Source: Lewinellaceae bacterium
Lineage (GTDB): Bacteria > Bacteroidota > Bacteroidia > Chitinophagales > Saprospiraceae
Length of the DNA stretch: 64,000 nucleotides
Assembly: GCA_016716135.1 (NCBI GenBank)
Contig: JADJWX010000016.1
Span: 1 to 64,000, forward strand
Direction of reading: 5' to 3'
Position numbers and translations under genes: made by a program. This document shows positions 11,096 to 20,339 of this stretch, one piece after another; within the stretch, counting starts at the first letter, position 1; every line of letters starts with the position of its first letter. Below the pieces are notes generated by a model, which was not told the DNA's origin, did no database searches, and saw nothing but the letters and a program-made list of their open reading frames with translations.

Positions 11096-11204
11096 GGAGA
11101 CGGTTGGGTTTGTAGTTGAAAAATAGGATTGTCCGCATCCGGCCTTGCGCCGAATACGGAAAACACTGCCGAATCCGAAAAGCGGACCGGTCAGCGCGAA
11201 ACAA

Positions 11205-11546
11205 TTAACCCAACTTGTTTATCGGAGGTCGGAACAAGGCCGCCAGGTGCGCCGCGGAGTGCGGGGCTTGATAAAAGAAACCCGGTTGCAGATCGCTAAC
11301 CGGAGGTGAAAGCAATTTTAGTAAGGGAGTTTTTACTGCAATGGTTACACAACCGCAACAGGCACAGGTACAAAGCGGCGAACAAGGATCCTGACAGGCA
11401 TGATGCGCACTGGCTTGCGTATCGGCTGTTTTTAAAACTGGCACGACGCCGGCTTGCTGAATATGTTGGCCATGCTCGAAGTCGGCACAGGGCAGACAAC
11501 CAAGTGCAAACAGATACAGGGTAAATATGCGGGCGAACCAAAGCAT
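11205..11546 (-). CDS. Small Cys-rich secreted protein, DUF6660-like
   Basis: 113 residues with an N-terminal hydrophobic segment (FARIFTLYLFALGCLPC) and a central cluster CQDPCSPLCTCACCGC. It lies just upstream of the CusA-like gene on the same strand. Proteins with this CxDxCSPxCxCxCC pattern (DUF6660) sit beside metal-efflux operons in Bacteroidota and probably bind metal in the periplasm. The overlapping longer open frame at 11296-11598 lacks this pattern and was not chosen. Confidence 0.65.
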   Translation of the reverse strand: MLWFARIFTLYLFALGCLPCADFEHGQHIQQAGVVPVLKTADTQASAHHACQDPCSPLCTCACCGCVTIAVKTPLLKLLSPPVSDLQPGFFYQAPHSAAHLAALFRPPINKLG

Positions 11547-11570
11547 CGTGCAAAGGTAGTTGAACTTTGT

Positions 11571-12336
11571 TTACAGTTCGCATAAATAATGCAACCAACC
11601 AAATTGACCCGTTTGGCCTAAATCAGCCAGGTCTATTTCCTGTGGGCTTTTAGACGGGAAGACGCGAATGTTTTTAAATCCCAATTCTATTAGCTGGCAC
11701 CATCGCAGCCGGTTTTACATAGTAGTTTTTAATTGAGAAATGTTCCGCCCCATCTTTGATAACTGCATATTCCATTTTTCTGAATTTTTGGGGCAGGCCA
11801 TTGTGGTACAGCAACATTAAATATCGATAGCATTGGTAGGCAAAATAGTTGAGATTATTGTTGTGGCGAATCTTGTACAAATTGGGAATGTATTCCAGGT
11901 TGTGCGATGAAAAAAATACGTAACCGCCCTTTTTACCCACCCGCTTCATTTCTTTTAATGCCTGAATTCTATCCTCGTACGATATATCGTCCAAACCATT
12001 GAAGCTAAATAAAACGAAGTCAAAATAATCGGTTTCAAATTCGGGCATCGAACGAGCATCGCCTACTTTAATGGTAACATGTTCGCCTATATTAGGAAAT
12101 GCTTCTTGGGCAGCCTTAACCATAAACTCAGCATAATCGAACCCAATGTATTCTTTTACCAATGGAGCAAAATGCTTTGTGGTTCGTCCGCTGCCAATTC
12201 CGATATCCAGCATTCGCCAATTTCTCCATTGATCCTTGAACAGTTGAATAATAGCGCTTTCGGGGCCCAAGAGCTCATATTGTGTACGGTAGGAATCTAC
12301 TACTGTTTTAGAATTCCAAATCGGTAGGTTAGACAT
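11571..12336 (-). CDS. SAM-dependent methyltransferase, copy 1 (frameshifted C-terminus)
   Basis: Class I methyltransferase with the SAM-binding motif MLDIGIGSGRTTKHFAP (about residues 40-56), an acidic GDARSMPEF strand and FDFVLFSFNGLDD. It is clearly paralogous to the gene at 13964-14734. The printed frame stops at 11674, but the neighbouring frame continues as QLIELGFKNIRVFPSK and ends in WLHYLCEL at 11571. This matches the C-terminus of the paralog, so a one-base shift lies near 11700. The start MSNLPIWNSKT (12336) was chosen because it aligns with the paralog's start. The substrate is unknown. Confidence 0.75.
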
Positions 12337-12552
12337 TTTAATCTGTATTTTGACGTGAAGCAAACCCCTGACAGTCGAGGTTCCGACTGCCGGATAACAT
12401 GTGAGTTGTGTAAACCGGAAAATTGAAAATGGGAGGGTAATACCGTAATTGTAAACGGAGCTATTTTATAGGGCTAATTTCTATTAGTATATTCTAATTA
12501 TGACACGGTTTAATAATTAATAAACTGACTGAGTTTTCTAAAGATATTTGCA

Positions 12553-13893
12553 CTAAAACATCCAATTCATTCCTGCCCGGATCCCCGTCATACCCGGAGC
12601 GCCTCTGTTTTTCTTACTCCACTGATGTGCATAAAATGCTTCAACAGTGAAATCCATGCCGTGAAACCGGCACTTCCAATCCGGTTCCAATGCGCATTAT
12701 GTTTTGCAAACGCGTAGTTTTATCGACGGCAAAAGTGCCCTGTTCTAGTGTATTGCTCGGTTCTAACTCCACTTCGTATGCTACCGAATAGGGCATCAGC
12801 GTTTGATTCCCCAGTTTAATCCGGCATACGGACGAATTTTCCCTAACTGGGAAAAACTATACCGGAGGCCAATGCCGAATTGCCGAATTGCTTGCCGCCT
12901 CAAATCCAAATGTGTGAAATGCTCGTCCGGCGAAAGCACTACCGGGTAATCGGGAGCGCCTAAAATGGCGGCGGGATCACTGGATTCATAATGCAGCTGG
13001 CTATAGGTATATTCCAGGGTTAACGACCAATGCCGCCTGAACCCAATGCCGCTTTGCACGCCAATCAAAAATCCGGATTGATGTATCAAATCAGGGCTTA
13101 CAGGATAGAGCCAGGCTGTCACGAGTCCCGCTTTAATATACTCCGGTTTTAGGGCTTTCAATAGCAGTGGCCCAAGCGGACGGGGATTGCGTTTTGGCGC
13201 AAGCGTCAGCACCATATCGGGGGTAAATTCTGCGCGTTTTGTAGAAGTTTTCAAAAAGGGAATAATAGGAATATCTAGCGGCGATAAATGATACATTGTT
13301 CCCGCTACATGTCCCAACCCAGCGTTCGAGTATTCGACATTATCGGCCACCCTGTCCTGAATAATGGATTCGTTTTTATCAGCGTCAATGTCCCGGCCTG
13401 TTTGCTGTTGCTCAAAGGCGTTGGGCTCTGTTGTAGATCGGTTCAGCAGATTATTCCCGACGCCGGGCTCCCATTTTAAAAGGCTGTTCCTTCCCGAATC
13501 TACGATTCGTTGCCCGGTCGTACGCTTATCGAACGGTTTTTGATCCGTCGCCTTTAGATAAACAGTTTGCCATACAGTGTCCTTTAGGGTAACCGGCGCC
13601 GGATTATTTAACGACGTGATCGAGGTTTGGAGGCCGGATAGTTGCATGCTCAAGCTCTGAATTGCGATTCGATTTTCCCGGCTTTCCTTCCACCATAAAA
13701 GATTGCTCAATAACAGCGCAACGAACATTAAAAGCAGCGGTAATACCACCTGCCGACGATCCCGAAAAACTTGCGGCAAGGCCAGATCCAGTCGATCCGA
13801 AAGCGATAACCAATCCTCCTCATAATGCCGCAAGGATGGTCGAAAGGCTGCCAATTTCTCTTTCAACACATTATAAAAATTGTTTTCGGTCAT
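12553..13893 (-). pseudogene. Membrane-anchored outer-membrane-beta-barrel-like protein, copy 1 (two frameshifts)
   Basis: The first ~365 residues are open: a cytoplasmic N-terminus (FYNVLKEKLAAFRPS), one membrane helix (about residues 48-66), a variable linker and a C-terminal half rich in alternating hydrophobic strands, such as LTLEYTYSQLHYE. It is paralogous to 15163-16515. After GLNWG the frame breaks at about 12800 and again near 12655; other frames supply GNQTLMPYSVAYEVELE and a final GIRAGMNWMF ending at 12553. It may be a decaying duplicate or intact with sequencing errors. The layout of helix plus barrel-like domain beside an ECF sigma factor suggests envelope stress or signalling, which is inference. 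Confidence 0.6.
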
Positions 13894-13963
13894 GTTATTG
13901 GAAATTAGCCGATCTGCATTTTGTGAGTCGACAACGGGGTAAACCTATCGCTATGCAAAAGCT

Positions 13964-14734
13964 TTATGGAAATTCGCATAAATAGTAAATCCAGCTGTCT
14001 TTATTTGCTCCGTTTGATTGAGATTTCTCTATTTCGTCGCCGGTTTTTACTGAAAACAAACGAATGTTTTTAAAACCTAAATTTTGCAATTGCGCTATTT
14101 GCGCTAATGGTTTGATGTAAAATGTTTGAAATTGGAAATGGTGAGCGCCGTCATTAAGAAAGGCAAAGTCTTTATTTCGATATTTTCCAGGGCCGCCATT
14201 TTCATAAAACAATCTTAAATACCTATAGCATTGATATAAAAAGTACTTCAACCCATTGCCGAATTTTATAGAATACAAATTGTCGACATACTGTAAATTA
14301 TGGGTAGAGAAAATAAAATGCCCGCCTTTTCGCCCAACTCTTTTTATTTCTTCAAGTGCAAGGAGTCGGTCTTCTTGAGAAATATAATCGATCCCGTTAA
14401 AGCTGAAAAGCACCACATCAAAACTATTCGATTGAAATTCCTGCATCAGCCGGACATCGCCCAATCGGATTGATACATTTTTAGGCGTATCCGGAAATGT
14501 CTTTTGATAGGTGTTTATCATTCGGAATGAATAATCCATCCCTATGTATTCTTTTACAAGCGGAGCGAAATGATGCGTGGTTCGGCCTAATCCGATACCT
14601 ATATCCAGCATTCGACAGCCTTTCAAAGTATCTTTTAAAATTTCCAGAATCGTTATTTCCGGCTTTTGAAGTTCATAATCCCCTTCATATGACTTAACGG
14701 TGTACAGGGAATCCCAGGAATCTTTGTTCGGCAT
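13964..14734 (-). CDS. SAM-dependent methyltransferase, copy 2
   Basis: 256 residues, intact paralog of the gene at 11571-12336. The SAM motif MLDIGIGLGRTTHHFAP is followed by GDVRLMQEF and FDVVLFSFNGID; the C-terminus ends LQNLGFKNIRLF...WIYYLCEFP. The order methyltransferase then barrel-like gene is the same as in copy 1, so the pair was duplicated as a unit. The substrate is unknown. Confidence 0.8.
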   Translation of the reverse strand: MPNKDSWDSLYTVKSYEGDYELQKPEITILEILKDTLKGCRMLDIGIGLGRTTHHFAPLVKEYIGMDYSFRMINTYQKTFPDTPKNVSIRLGDVRLMQEFQSNSFDVVLFSFNGIDYISQEDRLLALEEIKRVGRKGGHFIFSTHNLQYVDNLYSIKFGNGLKYFLYQCYRYLRLFYENGGPGKYRNKDFAFLNDGAHHFQFQTFYIKPLAQIAQLQNLGFKNIRLFSVKTGDEIEKSQSNGANKDSWIYYLCEFP

Positions 14735-15094
14735 ACTTACAGTTTCGTTTTAGTTGCTAAAAGCCTTTAGCAATCGTGTTTCCGAATAACTTGATAGCGT
14801 GCAGGATTATCCATTCTGTAAAGTGAACGGGGAGTGGTTGGCGGGGCTTAGGATTAATTAAAGTGAAGCGGTTTTGATAACGTCCTTGCCGGGAAAAAGA
14901 AAATTTCTTAAGTACACGTTTTTACTGTTTTTCTTAATCCGGTTACAATTAGATATTCAAGGTCTGGCGCCAAAAGGTTGCTTGGTTGAAAAAAAATACA
15001 ATCTTTTTTTTTCAGGCATAAAAAAAACGAAGCCTACCTATAAACCCAATGGGATAAAGGCAGGCGCCCAATTGAAGCCCCAAAATTGAAAAGA
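14735..15094. other. Intergenic AT-rich stretch, no convincing gene
   Basis: About 360 bp between the methyltransferase start and the terminator of the next gene. It is AT-rich with poly-A and poly-T runs. A 71-codon plus-strand frame (14874-15089) has a hydrophobic start but runs over homopolymers and has no recognisable protein features, so I do not call it. Confidence 0.5.
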
Positions 15095-15117
15095 GGGGTG
15101 GCACAAAATGCCGCCCC
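15095..15117 (-). terminator. Rho-independent terminator of the sigma-factor operon
   Basis: On the minus strand a GGGGCGGC...GCCACCCC stem with a 7-nt loop is followed by CTCTTTTC. It lies 46 bp after the stop of the barrel-like gene at 15163. Confidence 0.65.
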
Positions 15118-15162
15118 CCTACATCAATGCTAAAAAACTACTTGCTGTATTTTGAGTTCTTG

Positions 15163-16515
15163 CTAAAACGTCCAATTGAATCCAGCCCGAATACCGGTCA
15201 TATCTAACGCATCATTATTTTTCTTTTTCCATTGACGCAGGTAAAAACCTTCTACACTGAGGTCGAACCGGTGAGCGAGCGGTATTTCCAAGCCCGCTCC
15301 AAAGCGCAGTGAATTTCGCAGATGTACCCGTTTATCGACGGAAAAGATGTCTTTTTGAATTGTACTACTTGGTTCATGCTGCACTTCGTATTCAACTTTA
15401 TAAGGCATTACAGTTTGGCTACCCCAGTTTAACCCGATATAGGGCCGTGACTTACGCCATTCAGAAAAGGTATAGCGAAGCCCAAGCCCGTATTGGAGTA
15501 AAGGCTGCCGTTGGACATTCAGATGTGCATAAAGGTATTCAGGCGACGGGAGCGCAGGAAAATCAGGCGTACCCAAAATGGCCGAGGGCTTGTCCGCTTC
15601 ATAGTGCAATTGCCCGTACGTGTACTCCAGGATTAAAGACCAATGCCGCGAAAAACCGATGGCGCCTTGTACTCCGGTCTCATATCCAACCTGGTGTATT
15701 AGTGCCGGGCTTGCAGGATGCAACCATCCGGCGATAGCCCCTGCTTTTATGTACCTCGGTTTTAGTGCGTTCACCAGCACAGGGCCGAGCGGGCGCTTGG
15801 GCTTGTAAGGTTTGAGTAGTGAGTCGGGCAAAAATTCAAGCACAATTGGCAAAGGCTGGGTTAAGGATTTTACGGCAGGAAATTCCGGAAATCGGAGCGG
15901 AGCAATTTCATCCGGAATTTTCTTAGGCGCTCGATTAGTTCCGGTTTGCTCAACCTGGCTTGGCAAAGCATTCGAAATCCCCGGTTCATGCCGATCTGGA
16001 TTGATTCCCGTATTTTCCGACCGCTTCAAATTTGCTGTAATGGGAGTGGGAGGTTGAGGCAAGATATTTTTTCCTGGTGCAGACTCATGCTCCCGGTTTA
16101 GAAGCGTATCGTCGTTTATTCCAGCGTACAAGCCCGGTCTTTCCGCTACTGTAAATGGCTCCCGATTCGGCATTTGAATATAAACCGTTCGCCATACCGT
16201 ATCGACGCGCATATTCGAAGAGGCTGACTTCAGGGCTGATATCGAGGTTTGGAGACCGGCCATTTGCAATTCAATGCCTTGCATGGCAGTTCGGTTTTCC
16301 CGGTTTCTTTGCCACCAAAAGGCATTGCTCCCTAACAAAGCGAGCAACAACAAAAGCAGCGGTATCCAATACCGCCTGCGATCGTGCAATTGTTGCGGGA
16401 TCGTTTTATCCAAACGATTCGCCAGCGAAGCCCAGTCGGTATCGCGGTGTCGGGTGGATGGCTGCAAGGCTGCCATTTTCTCCTTGATCAGGTCAAAAAA
16501 ACTTTTTTCAGCCAT
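15163..16515 (-). CDS. Membrane-anchored outer-membrane-beta-barrel-like protein, copy 2
   Basis: 450 residues: cytoplasmic N-terminus (about 1-45), one membrane helix (RRYWIPLLLLLLALLGSNAF), a Pro-rich periplasmic linker, then a C-terminal ~220-residue domain with repeated amphipathic strands ending in GIRAGFNWTF, resembling outer-membrane beta-barrel domains. The start overlaps the 3' end of the ECF sigma gene by 8 nt, so the two are translationally coupled. By analogy with sigma/anti-sigma pairs it could hold the sigma factor through its N-terminus, but no anti-sigma motif is evident. A paralog lies at 12553-13893. Confidence 0.65.
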   Translation of the reverse strand: MAEKSFFDLIKEKMAALQPSTRHRDTDWASLANRLDKTIPQQLHDRRRYWIPLLLLLLALLGSNAFWWQRNRENRTAMQGIELQMAGLQTSISALKSASSNMRVDTVWRTVYIQMPNREPFTVAERPGLYAGINDDTLLNREHESAPGKNILPQPPTPITANLKRSENTGINPDRHEPGISNALPSQVEQTGTNRAPKKIPDEIAPLRFPEFPAVKSLTQPLPIVLEFLPDSLLKPYKPKRPLGPVLVNALKPRYIKAGAIAGWLHPASPALIHQVGYETGVQGAIGFSRHWSLILEYTYGQLHYEADKPSAILGTPDFPALPSPEYLYAHLNVQRQPLLQYGLGLRYTFSEWRKSRPYIGLNWGSQTVMPYKVEYEVQHEPSSTIQKDIFSVDKRVHLRNSLRFGAGLEIPLAHRFDLSVEGFYLRQWKKKNNDALDMTGIRAGFNWTF

Positions 16516-17062
16516 ACTTTTTGGGTAAATAGTTGGTCAATAGTTGTTTCAAGTTGGCTTTGGCCCTGGAAAGATTCGATTTGGACGCGCCGACCGAAAT
16601 ACCCAACATTTCCGCTATTTCAGCATGGGAATACCCCTCTATTGCAAATAAATTGAGTGTAAGCCGGTAAGCAGGCGGGAGTTTTTGTATTTGTTGCAAC
16701 AAATCGTCGGCAGCCATTTTTGATAAAAAATCGTCCTCTACGGGAATGTCCAGGCATTCCGTGAGGTCGTAAAATACCAATTCGTTTTGTCTGCTTTTGT
16801 AACGATTAATAGCCGTGCGCACTACAATTGTACGCAGCCAGGTCGCGAATGCGAAGGAATGATCGTACCGGTCGAGCGCGGTGAATACTTTCAAAAAGGC
16901 GTCATTTACTACTTCGCGCGCCTCTTCTTCGTGGGCACAATAAGGCAAAGCCACTGACAATGCGTAGCCATAAAATCGTTCGTACAAGGCTCCTTGGCTA
17001 CGCCGGTCGTTTTTTAAACAGCGAGCAAGGAGCCGATTTAAGCCTTTGGTATCCACGTTCAA
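16508..17062 (-). CDS. ECF-type RNA polymerase sigma factor
   Basis: 184 residues. Region 2 covers roughly residues 25-90 (HEEEAREVVNDAFLKVF, then TWLRTIVVRTAINRYKSR) and region 4 roughly 125-175 (YSHAEIAEMLGISVGASKSN). It directs core polymerase to a dedicated promoter set, probably including the downstream barrel-like gene, with which it overlaps by 8 nt. A TAnnTTTG promoter lies ~90 bp upstream. Targets cannot be read from the sequence. Confidence 0.92.
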   Translation of the reverse strand: MNVDTKGLNRLLARCLKNDRRSQGALYERFYGYALSVALPYCAHEEEAREVVNDAFLKVFTALDRYDHSFAFATWLRTIVVRTAINRYKSRQNELVFYDLTECLDIPVEDDFLSKMAADDLLQQIQKLPPAYRLTLNLFAIEGYSHAEIAEMLGISVGASKSNLSRAKANLKQLLTNYLPKKYG

Positions 17063-17154
17063 TAATAATATTCAAGAAAAACTGCTCGGTGGTTGCTTGC
17101 TTGAGGCATTTTGTTGAGAGTCCGAAGCACGCGGGAGGTTTTCCGTGAACCAAT

Positions 17155-17188
17155 CAAAGATATATTAAAGTAAGAGGGTCGGTATCAA
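17155..17188 (-). promoter_or_regulatory. Bacteroidota-type promoter for the sigma-factor operon
   Basis: On the minus strand TATCTTTG (17155-17162) matches the TAnnTTTG -7 consensus, and a TTG -33 element sits 23 nt upstream (17186-17188). The predicted start is about 85 nt before the sigma gene. Confidence 0.5.
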
Positions 17189-17339
17189 TTACCAGGCCAT
17201 TACCTGTTTTCAATGTAAAGGGGGTTGGCCTTATTCACTGACGAAATCTCAACCTATTGTTGCACATTAGTTGCTAAAACACCCATACTTTTACCCAGGC
17301 AAACTTGATATGTGGCATTTTTCGGATTTTCAAACTTGA

Positions 17340-17888
17340 ATGCATCCAATGAAAAACTTATCCTTACTCGTCGAGATTCTCCAAACGCAGCTGCGCGCCG
17401 AAATGTCCCAAGCTGGCGTCTCCTATGAAGACGCTGCCCAACCCCTCGGCTACGCCAACAAATCCTCCATAGCCCGCCTACTCGCCAAAGACCGCATGAG
17501 CATGGAGGACACAATAAAACTAATGATCCTTTGCAAAACAGAGTCCATCGAGCTCACCAAGCCATTCAAATTCAAAATCGAAGTAAAAGCCAGCACCATG
17601 GCCCAGGCAGATGCGCTGATGGATGCTTTGCGGGTGTCTGTTTTTAAGGAAGGTACCACTGAACGATACCGCTTGCCGGATGGGTTGACTTGGGAAAAAG
17701 TGGCTGAGCACACTGGCTTCGAATCGGGTAAAAGCGCCAGAAAATCCTGGTTCCTTCTCCAGACGCCGGTGTATTTGGTGGTGGGGTTGCTGCGGTTGTT
17801 GGGCAAGGGGAAACATGAAGTATCGGAGGGTAAAACCAGCTTGCGGATCACACCGAAAGTTGGGGCACGCAAAAAACAGAGGTTTTAG
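17340..17888 (+). CDS. Unknown 182-residue protein with regulator-like N-terminus
   Basis: Not recognised. Residues ~20-65 (MSQAGVSYEDAAQPLGYANK, then SSIARLLAKD) look like a helix-turn-helix. The rest has a basic C-terminus (TPKVGARKKQRF) and a hydrophobic stretch TPVYLVVGLLRLLG. Methionines at positions 1 and 4 are both possible starts. It is transcribed divergently from the sigma-factor operon and sits between it and the HEPN-like gene near the left edge of the element, so a regulatory role is possible. Confidence 0.5.
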   Translation: MHPMKNLSLLVEILQTQLRAEMSQAGVSYEDAAQPLGYANKSSIARLLAKDRMSMEDTIKLMILCKTESIELTKPFKFKIEVKASTMAQADALMDALRVSVFKEGTTERYRLPDGLTWEKVAEHTGFESGKSARKSWFLLQTPVYLVVGLLRLLGKGKHEVSEGKTSLRITPKVGARKKQRF

Positions 17889-17920
17889 GAGCCGAAAATT
17901 CAAGAGAATTATTGCTTATA

Positions 17921-18726
17921 CTAACCTGAATCTTGATGGTATTTAAGATACCCTGGCTTTAAAAGGTTTATTAAGTCATGTACAGATTCGAAGTACATTT
18001 CGAGGTTCAGCTTTAGCATTTCGTAGAATGTGGTTGAGTGGCTTTGATTAAGCACCTCTGAACTTTCTGATTTCAGATGCACAAAACCGTTTCTGATTTG
18101 CGAAATAAAATCAATTTTATCTACTATGTCAGGATATAAGCCTACCAAGTCGATGTTTTTTACGTATGGAATGACCTTCTTAAGTTTTTCAACAAAAGGA
18201 AGCCAAAACACTTTTTCTTTTCCAAGGTAAGCGGGGTTCCCTTCCTTGTCTGTTGTTGGGTAGGAGATGTCGTCAGGGATCAGTTCATTAATGAAGGCTT
18301 CGACAGCCGCATGTAGCATAATGATCGAACAAATCCGGTATTGAAGAATGGAATTAAATATTCCGCTTGTGGCGTCCGAGGTAGCATCATATATTCGTGT
18401 TTCTCCGTCTAACGTAGGTGTGACGGAATCTGGGAAACCTCGTTGAATGATTACCTGCGACGTAAGCAGCATTTTTTCGGCTGTCTCTAAGTACAGCAAA
18501 ACAGGATCGGGGAAAATACCCTGGATAAAACCATTTTCAACCTTCACCGGCAATAAGATAACAAACCTTCTTTCTCCGTTTGCATACTGCATGACGCTGA
18601 CCTTTTCTTTGTTTTGAGCTTTTTCCCTGCAATTGGGTCATCGTTAACATCATTTTGAATGTTGAACATTACTTCATCAGTCAGCAAAAAGTTTGCGTAA
18701 GGGGGTATGATAAAAGAGGGTTTCAT
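17921..18726 (-). CDS. HEPN-like protein of unknown function (frameshifted)
   Basis: About 268 residues after joining two frames at an A4 run near 18595: KLKTKK continues as VSVMQYANGERRFVILLPV. The helical C-terminal half contains LHAAVEAFINELI and RNGFVHL. The latter fits the RX4H motif of HEPN domains, which are often RNases in toxin or defence systems. The start MKPSFIIPPYANF (18726) is preferred; 18786 is also open. It lies directly outside the left end of the element and may be a defence or phage-exclusion gene. HEPN membership is inferred from the motif alone. Confidence 0.45.
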
Positions 18727-18786
18727 AGCAACTAATATTCGCGTGTAAGGTATAATTATGGTTGATGAATTCCAATAACCCCGCAA

Positions 18787-18996
18787 AAGGTAAAGGAGTT
18801 CCGCAAAAAAAGGGCTAACTAATTCAACTCATGTTTTAGTAATCGAGTCTGCTGGCGTGTACCCTACTACCCCAGCGCGATCAAGCCAACACGCTAGGTA
18901 TGCCAACCTATAATCTAAAAGTAGTAACAAAACCAAGATTTTAGAAAACTTCACAATCGATATTTGAGAATTACCCGAGAAATTTGAATCTCGCCA
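18787..18996. other. Intergenic junction between chromosome and element
   Basis: About 210 bp without a gene. Gene content changes here from chromosomal genes to the packed minus-strand element. No tRNA, integrase or clear direct repeat is visible; the matching right end lies outside the window, so an attachment site cannot be identified. Confidence 0.4.
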
Positions 18997-19611
18997 TCAC
19001 ACAGTAAACGGATCAAACGGAAAAGAAGAAAAATCTCCACCCCGAAAAACCCCAGCCACCGTCCCATTCCAAGCCACATTCGGACTTTTACCCGGATCAC
19101 AATCCAAATGAATAAAGCCGGAGTAAATCCCAAACCGGTTAAACCCAGCCCCCCGCGCAGCCCGCACAATCCGGATTTTCTGCTCCAGCGTGCCGGCGGC
19201 AATATCAGCAGCCCAGCCGCTCAGGTGGGCAGAATTGGAGACCCCGCCAACGGCCGCATTGCGCGCAGCGGTGCGGTAGCCGGAATTCACGCGAAATGGA
19301 ATCCCCGCTTCCTCCCGGGCAGCATCCAGCATCTTCAGGAATTTGATTTTCATGTTGACGCCACTGCCCGGCAGGTCTTTGGAGTCGAATTCAGAAACAT
19401 CGAAATGGCGGAGTTGAATAGGCTTTTGGGCGTAGCTGAGTTCCAGATCGGCTTGAACCGGAGGCTGCCCAGTGGCGCCACCTTCCGCATCCCACTGCCC
19501 GCCAGGGCCAAGGCCATCGCGAAAAAAGTGACGGTACAGCCACCAACACATGCCAGTAAGGCCGAGAAAAAGCGACGCGGCCAGCAGCGCGTATTTGGTT
19601 TGTGGTTTCAT
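18997..19611 (-). CDS. Membrane-anchored M15-family peptidase (endolysin-like)
   Basis: 204 residues with one N-terminal membrane helix (about 7-27) and a zinc D,D-peptidase domain of the M15 family (M15_3-like). SGYRTAARN, SAHLSGWAADI and FIHLDCD supply the zinc ligands (His, Asp, His) and the catalytic Asp. It should cut peptide cross-links of peptidoglycan on the periplasmic side while tethered to the inner membrane. It overlaps the muramidase gene upstream by 4 nt (ATGA). Phage endolysins of this type are usually soluble, so the anchor is unusual. Confidence 0.85.
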   Translation of the reverse strand: MKPQTKYALLAASLFLGLTGMCWWLYRHFFRDGLGPGGQWDAEGGATGQPPVQADLELSYAQKPIQLRHFDVSEFDSKDLPGSGVNMKIKFLKMLDAAREEAGIPFRVNSGYRTAARNAAVGGVSNSAHLSGWAADIAAGTLEQKIRIVRAARGAGFNRFGIYSGFIHLDCDPGKSPNVAWNGTVAGVFRGGDFSSFPFDPFTV

Positions 19612-20324
19612 GGGGCAATGGATTTCAAACGGTAGTACATCAAGGCAATCAGGCCAAAAAGCAAGGCCAGCGCCGTCCAGACCCAGATGGCATCGTCCGA
19701 ACTTTTGAACATGCCGGATACGCGGCGCTGCCAGAGTTCGACCTGGTAGTTGGGCGCTGGCGTTTCAGTGGCCGGCGCTTCCGGCAGAGGCGGGAAGTAG
19801 CGGTTCATCCGGTTTGTCCAGCCGGCGGTGTAGGAGGCGTTGCCCAGCGAAAGCAGGTACGAAAGCCATGACGACCGGTATGCGTTGTACAGCGCAGGCC
19901 TGTCCTTGGCAACTTCAACGTTGACAGCTGCCAGTGTTCGACTTCCCATGATACCATCCACCGTTAAATCGTATCCGCGACGGCTCAGGGTTTGTTGAAG
20001 CGCCTTGGCAGCTGCGGAAGGGTTTCCGTAAAATGCGTTGAACACCAGTTCGGCAAGTTCCTGATCGTAGATTTCCCAAATCCGCCAACGCCGGCCCCAC
20101 CAGTCCATGAAGTCGAATGCCTGGGCCTTGGAAAGGCTTTTCATGGTTTCTGGGCCGGGGCATTGCTGGCCGGAGTAATCCTGCCAGGCACTCGGCGTGA
20201 TGCCGAACTTCGTGCCAGCGTTAATACCGCAGCGGTTGTAGTTGCCGTGGTCGGCAGACTGGTTTTGATAACCGCCTTCGGCAGCGAGGATTTTTTCAAA
20301 AAAGGCCTGGGTTAGTTGGGACAT
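19608..20324 (-). CDS. GH108 muramidase with C-terminal membrane anchor
   Basis: 238 residues. The N-terminal glycosidase has the GH108 pattern AAEGGYQNQ (catalytic Glu16) and RCGINAGTKFGIT. A following ~70-residue region (QTLSRRGYDLTVDGIMGSRT) is a PG_binding_3-type domain. A Pro/Thr linker leads to a C-terminal helix WVWTALALLFGLIALMYY. It cleaves the glycan strand of peptidoglycan. Together with the M15 peptidase it forms a two-enzyme lysis or entry pair, both membrane-tethered. Confidence 0.88.
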   Translation of the reverse strand: MSQLTQAFFEKILAAEGGYQNQSADHGNYNRCGINAGTKFGITPSAWQDYSGQQCPGPETMKSLSKAQAFDFMDWWGRRWRIWEIYDQELAELVFNAFYGNPSAAAKALQQTLSRRGYDLTVDGIMGSRTLAAVNVEVAKDRPALYNAYRSSWLSYLLSLGNASYTAGWTNRMNRYFPPLPEAPATETPAPNYQVELWQRRVSGMFKSSDDAIWVWTALALLFGLIALMYYRLKSIAP

Positions 20325-20339
20325 CGCTTTGTGTGGTCT

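Noticed and set aside
14874..15089. 71-codon plus-strand frame with hydrophobic start
   Set aside because: It crosses poly-A/T runs, lies before a terminator of the opposite strand and has no recognisable sequence features.
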